This document shows positions 39,374 through 46,717 of a DNA stretch of 64,000 nucleotides, one piece after another. A program made the translations under genes and the position numbers. The first letter of the stretch is position 1, and every line of letters begins with the position of its first letter. The notes beneath the pieces were generated by a model that saw only the letters and a list, made by a program, of their open reading frames with translations, ran no database searches and was not told the DNA's origin. The stretch covers positions 62,001 to 126,000 of the forward strand of contig NZ_JAJOHV010000025.1 of NCBI RefSeq assembly GCF_021129175.1, written 5' to 3'. This DNA comes from Chromobacterium piscinae. GTDB taxonomy: Bacteria; Pseudomonadota; Gammaproteobacteria; Burkholderiales; Chromobacteriaceae.

Positions 39374-41662
39374 TTACTTGCCGCGTCCTTTGCCAGATTT
39401 CTTGCCGGTACTTTGCTGCGCTGGTTGCCATGGTGCTGTGACGGCTTTCCCATCCTGATAGCGCATCTCGACCGAACCGGTCGGAAGTTCTCCCTTTAGG
39501 TTGGTCCGTGCATGCAGCACGAAAGTGGCCTTGCCAATGCGCTGCGCAATCCACTCTGCGTTGTGATGGGTAATCTCGCCCTGGTAAACACCATCGGTGG
39601 CCGCCGGCGCAACCGCCGCACCGGCAAGGGTCTCCTGGATTTGCTGAGTGATTTGTACACGAAGATCTACCGCTTTGGCCTTGGTCGGCTTCTTGGTGAT
39701 AACGCGGTTCCTTTCGGAAGGTGCGCTCGCCCGTACCAACCGCTTGGGTATCTGACGCTGCTTCTGGTAGACCGCCTGCAGGCTCTGAAGCTCAGGATTG
39801 CCAACTTCCATGCCAAGTTCTGTGGCTGCCTTGACCATGCGTTGCAAAAACACCGCATCCGCCCCAGTGAGCACGATACGGTTTCCCCACTTTTCTCTTG
39901 AATGGAGTAACGCTAAACGCAGTTCTTCATCTGTTACCACTTTCCGATCGAACGTGAGCCGGTTGCCGCGATCGACAAAAAGGAGACCTCCATTTTTGTT
40001 CTGGTACTGAACGTTGCCGTTGTTAGTGACTTTCCAGCGGACGCCGCTGAGGTTCCTGAGCAGCACATCCGCCTGGTACGGCTTTATCAGGTTGGTCTGC
40101 ACCGGCCGGATGGCATTTTCCTCCCGCTCATGCGCCAGCAGGGCCGCCAGCACCTTTTCAGGATCCTCGACGCCCTCCCCTGCTTCCAGCTCATCCGCGC
40201 CTTCGCGCAGCTGCCGGCGTTTTTTCCGGCCTTCTTCATAAACCATCCCGCGCAAGGCGCTGATGGCGGCCTGGTCGCCGGCCCGCGCTTCGCGCTCGAC
40301 CCATTCGCGCCACGTCAACAGGTGCGGCCGCCCGAGGCGGATCTGCTCACGTCGACGGTTGGCCTCGGCGTCGATGCGCAGCTTCTCCTCCAACCGTTCA
40401 ATGGTCAACAGGCTGTACCGCAGCTTGCGCTCCTGCTCGCTCAACAGGCGGTTGCTGCGCAGCGCTTCTCGGCGCTTGGCATAGCTCTGCTTCTTCTGTT
40501 GAATTTCTTTGTTCTTCCACGCCGTCACGGCCGACATGGCCCCGTCGGTGATGTCGTGCTGTGCCCTTAGAATGGAAGTCTCCGCCTGGTATCGATCGAT
40601 CAACTCGGTACGCTGCTGCGCTCGCTCAAGGCGACGCATCTCACGCTTGGCCGGGTCTCGCTTAAGTTCGCGCTGAGGACGTGCGGGCCTCTCGGAAGAA
40701 TCCACCTCAGTAGGAGCTTTCGGCTTCAAGGGGGCGGTATTTGGCTGGAAAGGACCCAGCTTATCTTCCAGTTGTGCTGGCTTTAACTTGCGCATTGCCT
40801 TGCTAAGTGGAACCTGCAGGAGCTCGCCCTCTTGGCTGATCGCTTCAATCTGCCAGCCGCCACCGCCGGTCTTATTCAACCGCATCCCGTGTGCGGCCAA
40901 CTTCTCGTGAACCGGAGCCCAATCAGTAGCGTGTTCTACGGCTTTCGAAACCTGGTAAGCGACGATGCGCTGGCAGTAGTTGAGTAGCCCTTCCTGATCG
41001 GCCCACGCCTCAAGTTGAGCCAGCTTCTCGACATAAGGGTCATGCTCAAGCCCAGATTTTTCACGGTAGCCTTCATTTGGCACCACAAATTTGCGGCCGT
41101 CGGGAAGTTCTCGCACGACAAAAAGCCCATTGTCGTGTGTCCAGCCTTTTTCGATCTCGATATGGCGGGCCGCCTTGTGCATGTTCTTATGCAGCCACGG
41201 CAGGTGCTGCGAGCGATAAGTTTCCGGATGGACGACGCTCACCTCGATGTGGCAATGAAGGTTGTCTGTATTGGCATGAATCGCCATCAGATACTGGTGC
41301 TCATCCAGGTGAATCGCTTGTAAGACTTTGCGGCCGGCGTCGAAGATATCCTCGTAGGATGGCCGCTCGTGCTCCGGCCAACTGAGAATGAAGTGTTTGA
41401 CCGGGTTATCAACACGAGTGTTTTTGGCCGCGACCGAGTAGAACTCCTTGGCTGCCGTTTCGATACTGTTCAGTTTATTGAGGCTTACTGCTACGCACTT
41501 TTCCTCGCCAGTGATGTCGCTATCATTGGTCACGTACGAGGTGAGCTGGCCAAAGCCAGGCAACTCGCGGACATCATCGTCCATTTGGACAGTGAGGTAG
41601 CGCGCCAGGTCACCAAAATCGGACTTGCCGTCATGCCGGTTGGGGGCTTCCTTGACGATCAT
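39374..41662 (-). CDS. MOBP-type relaxase (TraI/VirD2 family) with a KfrB tail
   Basis: The product is 762 residues. The relaxase domain (about 1-200) has FGDLARYL with candidate nucleophile Tyr22 (Tyr43 is the alternative), motif II-like KHFILSWPEHERP, and metal-binding motif III MAIHANTDNLHCHIEV with H129, H136 and H138. It nicks oriT and pilots the strand into the recipient. A long basic, helical region (about 340-480) follows. A TraI-like module ends near 640. The C-terminal KfrB-like module (about 690-745) has YQGEITHHNAEWIAQRIGKA and SVEMRYQDGKAV. The mobC-like gene is immediately upstream, and an RP4-like nic lies beyond it. Start 41662 has AGAGGG upstream. Confidence 0.92.
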   Translation of the reverse strand: MIVKEAPNRHDGKSDFGDLARYLTVQMDDDVRELPGFGQLTSYVTNDSDITGEEKCVAVSLNKLNSIETAAKEFYSVAAKNTRVDNPVKHFILSWPEHERPSYEDIFDAGRKVLQAIHLDEHQYLMAIHANTDNLHCHIEVSVVHPETYRSQHLPWLHKNMHKAARHIEIEKGWTHDNGLFVVRELPDGRKFVVPNEGYREKSGLEHDPYVEKLAQLEAWADQEGLLNYCQRIVAYQVSKAVEHATDWAPVHEKLAAHGMRLNKTGGGGWQIEAISQEGELLQVPLSKAMRKLKPAQLEDKLGPFQPNTAPLKPKAPTEVDSSERPARPQRELKRDPAKREMRRLERAQQRTELIDRYQAETSILRAQHDITDGAMSAVTAWKNKEIQQKKQSYAKRREALRSNRLLSEQERKLRYSLLTIERLEEKLRIDAEANRRREQIRLGRPHLLTWREWVEREARAGDQAAISALRGMVYEEGRKKRRQLREGADELEAGEGVEDPEKVLAALLAHEREENAIRPVQTNLIKPYQADVLLRNLSGVRWKVTNNGNVQYQNKNGGLLFVDRGNRLTFDRKVVTDEELRLALLHSREKWGNRIVLTGADAVFLQRMVKAATELGMEVGNPELQSLQAVYQKQRQIPKRLVRASAPSERNRVITKKPTKAKAVDLRVQITQQIQETLAGAAVAPAATDGVYQGEITHHNAEWIAQRIGKATFVLHARTNLKGELPTGSVEMRYQDGKAVTAPWQPAQQSTGKKSGKGRGK

Positions 41663-41665
41663 CGG

Positions 41666-41977
41666 TCAAACCCTCTTGATAGCCTGCACCACTTCGATCA
41701 AGGCCGCGCGCACGTCTTCCTCAGGCAAATGTACCCGAGGATCTTGGTGAAAGAGGCGGAGAAGATCTGCGACATGCCGGAGTGCGTTGATGGCGTCGAC
41801 GTCATAGCGCATATCGGTCCTGCGTCCCAATGCGCAACGTCTCATGTATTCTGAGAAGGTAAGCTGTGCCTTACCTGCCCTGTCCATAATCTCGGCCAGA
41901 TCGGCTTTCGTCAGCCGAATTTCTTTCTTCGTGGTGGCGGTCGTACCCTCCGCCTTCTTCTTGAATCCGCGAGCCAT
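41666..41977 (-). CDS. mobC: MobC/TraJ-like oriT-binding accessory protein
   Basis: The product is 103 residues. A ribbon-helix-helix N-terminal half (KKEIRLTKADLAEIMDRAGK, AQLTFSEYMRRCALGRRTDM) and the helical MobC-type C-terminus (INALRHVADLLRLFHQD, LIEVVQAIKRV) match relaxosome accessory proteins. Such proteins bind an inverted repeat near nic and recruit relaxase. The perfect inverted repeat at 42179-42198 is a likely target. It ends three bases before the relaxase start, forming a mobC-relaxase operon transcribed away from oriT. Confidence 0.85.
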   Translation of the reverse strand: MARGFKKKAEGTTATTKKEIRLTKADLAEIMDRAGKAQLTFSEYMRRCALGRRTDMRYDVDAINALRHVADLLRLFHQDPRVHLPEEDVRAALIEVVQAIKRV

Positions 41978-42178
41978 ATCACCCTGTTCTGTTCAATGGC
42001 CAACATTGGCCATTAGAGCGGCGGACACCCGCCGCCTCTGTTCTTTTCCCTGCCGGTGCACCGACTTCCATTCTGTTGTTCGGCATCATGCCGGGGTCTC
42101 GGGGCGGAGCCCTGAGTATCCACCAGTAGGGTGGGCTTGCGACGGGCGCGAAGCGACCTAGCAAACCACCCGGTGGCT

Positions 42179-42198
42179 GGACAAAACTTGTTTTGTCC
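42179..42198. repeat. oriT inverted repeat
   Basis: GGACAAAAC and GTTTTGTCC are perfect 9-bp arms around TT, centred 26 bases before the predicted nick. This is the expected position for the accessory-protein and relaxase recognition repeat. Confidence 0.75.
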
Positions 42199-42208
42199 GG
42201 ACAACTGG

Positions 42209-42221
42209 CATCCTGTCCCGG
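42209..42221 (+). other. Predicted nic site, IncP type
   Basis: CATCCTG followed by TCCCGG matches the P-type nick core YATCCTG|Y, with the cut expected between 42215 and 42216. RP4 has TATCCTG|CCCGG. Confidence 0.75.
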
Positions 42222-42341
42222 ATTTTGGTTTGAAAGTGCTAGTGAAATCGTAGCATGTTTGCTGTAAGTATGTTGTACATTGATTTGAGAAATTGCGAAG
42301 CAGATGGTATTTTGTTAGGAGTGAACATCATGTGAACCAGT

Positions 42342-42366
42342 CTGTGCGCGTTTAACACGCGCACAG
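42342..42366. repeat. oriT-region hairpin
   Basis: CTGTGCGCGT and ACGCGCACAG are perfect 10-bp arms with a five-base loop, lying 127 bases beyond nic. It may be a terminator, an ssDNA structure used in transfer, or a binding site. Confidence 0.6.
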
Positions 42367-42480
42367 TAACCCTGCCGGACTTTTCGACAGCGACGGCGTA
42401 AGCATCCTGGGGAGCTTCTTGATGTGTATTTAGTACGAACTAGCAAGTAGATGTGATGTTGTAACGTCAGGAGAAGAGGC

Positions 42481-43521
42481 ATGTCAGATGTCGGGGAAAT
42501 GAAAAAGGCTTTGAAAAGGCTTGGGTTGGTAGATAAGCAGGCAATTGAGAGCAGCCTTGAAATAGCCGCGCTGGCACTCCTGCCGGATGAATATTCGCAA
42601 AGGGATATATTTCGTGCATTGATGCCGAAATTGCATTTGATGCGTAAGCGGGGCTTCTCTTTTAGGCAGATTGCAACCTTACTCGAGCAAGCCGGCTTGA
42701 AATTGGCAATCGGTACGGTCAGAACTTACTACTACGAGTTCCTAATGGAGATGCTCGAAGAGTGTGAGTCCTACACCGAGAAGAGCAGCAAGGTGGTAAG
42801 TAGCGTATCGGCAGGCGATGCGAGCAAGCGAGGCGGAGCGCCGGCCGTCGACGAGTCAAAAGCCGTGCATAGTGCGCTGCGCAGCCAAGTTGACGATGCG
42901 GCCAAACAAAGAACGGCATCAACGGTTAGCCGGTTCGTGGGCACCGCCGCCGGGGCCTCGATGGCCCCGCCGGCGGCGGGGCCGCAGCCTGCGTTACCGC
43001 AGGCTGCGGCCGGCGAAGCCCCAGCTTCCGCTGGGACTATCCTAACCCAACCCAAAAAACCCACGCCCCCGCCCGCGGGGGCCCGCCCGGGGCCGCTCGA
43101 TGCGGACCCGGGCGGCGCTGCACCGCCGCCCACCTCCCGTGTTCATCCCACGCCAGCACAACCAGGGCCCGCCCCTGCGCTGGATGCGCATGGGCGGGCA
43201 GCCGCGTCGGCTCGGTGTATCACCGAGCCGACGCCTGATCAGATTGAGGAGAGGGGTGGGCTGCCGGCGGAGGTCTACGACGCGGGGCAGCAGCTAGAAC
43301 ACCCGGCCATTCCAGGTTTACTGCTCGATCGCAATCAACGGTTCTTCAAGGCTCGCCTGGAATATGTGAAGGCCGATGGATCGAATGCATTCGAGTCAGG
43401 CAAGGAAATGCTGGCCCGACGCGATTGGCGGAAACCAATCCAGGCGAGCCAGGGGAGAACAAGCAAGGATTTTGTGCCGATGGATACGTCGGTTCTTGGA
43501 AGACCGAAATCGAACAACTAG
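42481..43521 (+). CDS. oriT-proximal HTH protein, possibly TraK-like
   Basis: The product is 346 residues; AGGAGAAGAGGC precedes the ATG. The N-terminal domain (about 1-95) looks like a winged or simple HTH (ALMPKLHLMRKRGFSFRQIA, TLLEQAGLKLAIGTVRTYYY). A very Pro/Ala/Gly-rich linker (about 150-255) encodes a series of perfect DNA hairpins. The C-terminal 90 residues (GLPAEVYDAGQQLEHPAIPG onwards) are soluble and of unknown fold. Divergent orientation across oriT is the position of RP4 traK, an oriT-wrapping protein, but sequence support for that is weak. Confidence 0.65.
   Translation: MSDVGEMKKALKRLGLVDKQAIESSLEIAALALLPDEYSQRDIFRALMPKLHLMRKRGFSFRQIATLLEQAGLKLAIGTVRTYYYEFLMEMLEECESYTEKSSKVVSSVSAGDASKRGGAPAVDESKAVHSALRSQVDDAAKQRTASTVSRFVGTAAGASMAPPAAGPQPALPQAAAGEAPASAGTILTQPKKPTPPPAGARPGPLDADPGGAAPPPTSRVHPTPAQPGPAPALDAHGRAAASARCITEPTPDQIEERGGLPAEVYDAGQQLEHPAIPGLLLDRNQRFFKARLEYVKADGSNAFESGKEMLARRDWRKPIQASQGRTSKDFVPMDTSVLGRPKSNN
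42944..43233. repeat. Cluster of five hairpins inside a coding linker
   Basis: The stems are: 42944-42957 with 42963-42976 (13 of 14 paired); 42981-42993 with 42998-43010 (13 perfect); 43020-43025 with 43030-43035 (6 perfect); 43065-43072 with 43075-43082 (8 perfect); 43205-43217 with 43221-43233 (13 perfect). Loops are 2-5 bases. Confidence 0.85.
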
Positions 43522-43534
43522 ACAGGAGTTCAAT

Positions 43535-44347
43535 ATGCAAACCCTAAATAACCATGAGGTCTATAAGACGCTTCGGAGCATCGCTGAAACCGCTTATCCT
43601 GAGAAATTGGCGGAAATCAGAACCTTCCGTGTTAGCATCCACGCGATTGAAAGCAACAGCAGGCATGGTGACTACAACCTGCTCACGCGGGAGATCCGCA
43701 TCTTCAACCTGAGCCGCAAGACCGCTCATCTGATCAAGACCACGATCCACGAGCTATCGCACCATATAGATTGTTGTTTTTACGGCAAAACAGCGCATGA
43801 CAAGCAGTTTTACACCACGTATAAGCACCTCCTGGAGGTTGCCCACAAGATGAGCGTGATCAATTTGGCCGAAACAACCGACCAAATCGACTCTCGTGAT
43901 CTGGCTGCGATGGCCAAGAAGGTGGGTGCGCCCCGCTACGAAACTCAGCAGCCCAAGAGCGGTTTCCTCATCAAAGTTGACAACGCGTTTGCTATCCGTG
44001 ACCAGCTCAAGGAGCATGGGTATCGCTTTTCCAGCACGGAAAAGCTTTGGATCCTTGAGGTCGCCGAAACGACGAAGGCCAAGGAAGAGACGTGGATCCT
44101 GAAGATCGCACCGGCCGGTAGTGTCCGGGTTATCGCACTGGCAGAGAACGACATTGAATCCATTTATTTTGGGATAGTTGGCAAGAAGATCCCTGCTAGT
44201 CGCAATCCGGAATTGAAGGATCTGGGCTTCAAATTCGACAAGGCCCGCGGTTGGTACAAACGTATCAAGGCTTCCGAAAAAGACGCGTTCACACGCCTTT
44301 GTGCGGATCGCTTTCAGCTTCGCCCCTCCTTCACCGGGACTCTGTAA
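43535..44347 (+). CDS. Zinc metallopeptidase-like protein with HARP-like repeats
   Basis: The product is 270 residues; ACAGGAG precedes the ATG at 43535. A metallopeptidase motif is IHELSHHIDCCF (HExxH) at about residues 71-82. This resembles the short zincins found beside ArdC-type proteins. The C-terminal half has two HARP/DUF5710-like stretches: FLIKVDNAFAIRDQLKEHGY followed by KLWIL, and PELKDLGFKFDKARGWYKRI. The start lies 13 bases after the preceding stop, so the two genes probably share a transcript. Substrate unknown; a protective role in recipients is a guess. Confidence 0.72.
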   Translation: MQTLNNHEVYKTLRSIAETAYPEKLAEIRTFRVSIHAIESNSRHGDYNLLTREIRIFNLSRKTAHLIKTTIHELSHHIDCCFYGKTAHDKQFYTTYKHLLEVAHKMSVINLAETTDQIDSRDLAAMAKKVGAPRYETQQPKSGFLIKVDNAFAIRDQLKEHGYRFSSTEKLWILEVAETTKAKEETWILKIAPAGSVRVIALAENDIESIYFGIVGKKIPASRNPELKDLGFKFDKARGWYKRIKASEKDAFTRLCADRFQLRPSFTGTL

Positions 44348-44429
44348 CCGGTCTACCACGCCAGGTGGATGATCGCTGCATCACCCGCCTGGTCTCCTCT
44401 CCCGCATGCGTCGCTGACGCGTAAGCCAG

Positions 44430-44445
44430 TTTTCACCAGTGAAAA
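44430..44445. promoter_or_regulatory. 16-bp operator, perfect copy
   Basis: TTTTCACCAGTGAAAA lies seven bases before the second palindrome (44453-44468) in the leader of the small regulator gene at 44515. Confidence 0.75.
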
Positions 44446-44452
44446 CAATCCT

Positions 44453-44468
44453 TGTTGAATATTCAACA
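44453..44468. promoter_or_regulatory. Second palindrome TGTTGAATATTCAACA, copy 1
   Basis: A perfect 16-bp palindrome located 46 bases before the ATG at 44515. A partial repeat (GTTCAACAT) follows at about 44492-44500. Confidence 0.7.
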
Positions 44469-44514
44469 TTCGCGGCGTATCATCTTCCTGTTCAACATGA
44501 AAAAGGACTAAAGC

Positions 44515-44733
44515 ATGCCTAGCGTGGATCCCCAAGCCGAGCGCCGCCGGGCGCAATTCTCCAAGTCCCAACAGAAGCGTCGTCAAGACATGCTGGATGC
44601 CGGTTTTGTACAGCTCCCCCCCCTCTGGATCAAACCGGAGACGCGACAGAAGCTAAACGAGATTAAAGAGGCATACTCGTTTTCGCATCTTGGCCAGTGC
44701 ATTGATGCTCTGGCCGAGCTCCATGACGATTAG
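44515..44733 (+). CDS. Small regulator candidate flanked by palindromes
   Basis: The product is 72 residues. The basic N-terminus (AERRRAQFSKSQQKRRQDML) is followed by FVQLPPLWIKPETRQKLNEI and a helix, the strand-helix-helix pattern of ribbon-helix-helix repressors. TGTTGAATATTCAACA lies upstream and TGTTGACTATTCAACA directly downstream. I infer an autoregulated repressor that also controls the kla operon and the methyltransferase at 51798. No family name is assigned. Confidence 0.68.
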   Translation: MPSVDPQAERRRAQFSKSQQKRRQDMLDAGFVQLPPLWIKPETRQKLNEIKEAYSFSHLGQCIDALAELHDD

Positions 44734-44734
44734 G

Positions 44735-44750
44735 TGTTGACTATTCAACA
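44735..44750. promoter_or_regulatory. Second palindrome, copy 2
   Basis: TGTTGACTATTCAACA has one mismatch from copy 1 and sits 44 bases before the first kla-like gene. Confidence 0.65.
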
Positions 44751-44794
44751 TTGCGAAATTAAAATATCAATATGTGATTCATAGGGGCTTGCAT

Positions 44795-45607
44795 ATGACC
44801 GCCTTACAACCAGCCCTGGCACAACTTGCCATTGGCGACTTTACAGACCATGAGATCGGCCGGATCGGAAACCTTCTTGCAACAATTGACCTGAACCTCC
44901 CTGGTTTTTTCTCTCAGTTTGGCGCATCCGAAGAGTCGGCCGGCGCGTCCCTGGATGAGCTATCGAACTTGCTTGAGCAGTCTCCCGTCACCATGCTGGC
45001 CACTAAAATGGCAGAGATTGTCGCCAAGCTCTCGGATGCCGATCCTCGTAATATTTCTCGTAAGCCGAACTGGCTGGAACGCCTCACCGGGAAGTCCGTC
45101 GAGAGTAGCTTGCGTTACCAATACGCACGCAAAGAACTTGAGAGTCTATTGGAAGAGGCCGATGTCATGGCGAAACAGGTTGAGACGGTGCAAGCCAAAA
45201 TCGAAGGCATGCTACGCACTCATGAGGAGGGGGTAATCCAACTGCGATGCGCGATTGCCGCCGGGCGACTGTATCTCCAACAGAACCCGAGCGCAGGGCA
45301 GCCGACGGCAGGGGAGCTCACCTTTGAAAATGTCCGCGACCGGTTCGGCCGGAAGTTGGCCAACATAGCTGCACTTCTCGCATCCCATGAGATGAGTGTG
45401 ACTCAGTTGAAACTGACCCGCTCCCAATCGGTGGATCTTCTGGATCGTTTCCATGAGGTCACTCGCGTCCTGGTACCAGTCTGGCGACAGCATACCCTTG
45501 CGTTGATCAGCAGCACCAAGAGCAGTCCCGAAATCATTGCGGCCGCCAACAAGGCTCACGAAGCACTGATGGCCAGCCTAACCAATCTGAAAAACCTGGA
45601 GAAATAG
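44795..45607 (+). CDS. klaA: KlaA-like protein of a tellurite-resistance (kilA) operon
   Basis: The product is 270 residues from the ATG at 44795. The helical pattern (YARKELESLLEEADVMAKQV, ETVQAKIEGMLRTHEEG, LTRSQSVDLLDRFHEVTRVL then VPVWRQHTLALI) matches toxic-anion-resistance family proteins. The order TelA-like followed by TelA and a membrane protein reproduces klaA-klaB-klaC of RK2. The kla operon can confer tellurite resistance and is host-lethal when uncontrolled, which explains tight repression. A second-palindrome copy precedes it, and the next gene starts one base after its stop. Confidence 0.72.
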   Translation: MTALQPALAQLAIGDFTDHEIGRIGNLLATIDLNLPGFFSQFGASEESAGASLDELSNLLEQSPVTMLATKMAEIVAKLSDADPRNISRKPNWLERLTGKSVESSLRYQYARKELESLLEEADVMAKQVETVQAKIEGMLRTHEEGVIQLRCAIAAGRLYLQQNPSAGQPTAGELTFENVRDRFGRKLANIAALLASHEMSVTQLKLTRSQSVDLLDRFHEVTRVLVPVWRQHTLALISSTKSSPEIIAAANKAHEALMASLTNLKNLEK

Positions 45608-45608
45608 C

Positions 45609-46709
45609 ATGCAACCGCAACAGACCGAAGTGATGTTCATGCACGGCAACGGCGCTCTGACCATCCAGTTGCTTCAACAGGCCGGCTTGGCCGAGACCGA
45701 TCTGCCTGAAGTGCAAACCCTGGCCCGCCAACTTGATATGGCCAACCCCCTCGCCGTCTCCGAGTTTGGCCGCGACGTTGCCGAACACACCGCGCGCTAC
45801 GCCGATAGTCTGCTAGACCAAGTGCAGAGCGACGATCTGGAGGGGGCCGGATCCAAGCTTAACCAGGTCGTTGTCGCGGCGAAGTCTCTCAACCTCAATG
45901 CGCTGTCCGATCGCCGCTCGCGGATCCCGGTCATCGGTCGATTCATTGATCGGATGAAAATCACGAAGGAAAAATTTGTCAGTCAGTTTCGCACGACCAA
46001 AGATCAAATCGATACCTTGCTGCATGAGGTTGAGGACTCCCAGAAAGGGCTGGCCGAGCGCGTCGTCGGGCTGGAACAGATGTTTGTATCTGTGAAAGAG
46101 GAGCATCGCTTGTTGGGGCTGCATATCGTCGCCGGAAAGGTTCACCTGGAGAGTCAGCGAGCACGCAGCAATGAACTGCAGGCGGGCGAGATCACCCCAG
46201 CGAAATTGCAAGAAATCCAGGACATGGAAACTACGCTGGCCAATCTGGATAAGCGCATTGGCGATCTGCAGGCCTTACAGCATTCCGCACTTCAGTCGCT
46301 ACCGATGATCCGGATGATTCAGGCCAACAACAATATGTTGGTCGAGAAATTTCATACCATCCGCGAGCTGACCGTACCCTCCTGGAAACGGCAGTTCATG
46401 TTGGCGCTGAGTTTGAATGAGCAGCAGAACGCCGTGCAGCTGGCCGAGAGCATTGACGACGCCACTAACGAATTCCTCCGTAGCAACGCCACTCTGCTCC
46501 GTAAGAATTCGGTGGAGACGGCCCGTTCCAACCAGCGTCTGGTAATCGATATTTCGACGTTGGAACAGGTTCAATCCACCCTCATCAGCACGGTTGAGGA
46601 TGTGATCCGGATCCAGCAGGAGGGCATCAAGAACCGCAAGGACGCCGAGAATAAGATTCTAGCAATGCGAACTGACCTGCAGCACAAACTGACCAACAAA
46701 AGCGCATAG
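45609..46709 (+). CDS. telA: TelA/KlaB toxic-anion-resistance protein
   Basis: The product is 366 residues of the TelA family. Landmarks are LSDRRSRIPVIGRFIDRMKI, then FRTTKDQIDTLLHEVEDSQK, DNxxL-like MFVSVKEEHRLLGLHI, and VPSWKRQFMLALSLNEQQNA near residue 255-275. It is almost wholly helical and cytoplasmic. TelA homologues are linked to tellurite and other stress resistance by an unknown mechanism. It is the middle gene of a compact three-gene operon; the next start is eight bases after the stop. Confidence 0.88.
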   Translation: MQPQQTEVMFMHGNGALTIQLLQQAGLAETDLPEVQTLARQLDMANPLAVSEFGRDVAEHTARYADSLLDQVQSDDLEGAGSKLNQVVVAAKSLNLNALSDRRSRIPVIGRFIDRMKITKEKFVSQFRTTKDQIDTLLHEVEDSQKGLAERVVGLEQMFVSVKEEHRLLGLHIVAGKVHLESQRARSNELQAGEITPAKLQEIQDMETTLANLDKRIGDLQALQHSALQSLPMIRMIQANNNMLVEKFHTIRELTVPSWKRQFMLALSLNEQQNAVQLAESIDDATNEFLRSNATLLRKNSVETARSNQRLVIDISTLEQVQSTLISTVEDVIRIQQEGIKNRKDAENKILAMRTDLQHKLTNKSA

Positions 46710-46717
46710 GTGAACGC

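Larger units (their letters stand above)
41978..42480. other. Origin-of-transfer region
   Basis: This non-coding gap lies between the divergent relaxase operon and the HTH gene at 42481. It holds an inverted repeat (42179-42198), an RP4-like nic core (42209-42221) and a hairpin (42342-42366). GGTGGGCTTGCGACGGGC near 42130 also resembles sequence seen in IncP transfer origins. Confidence 0.75.
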
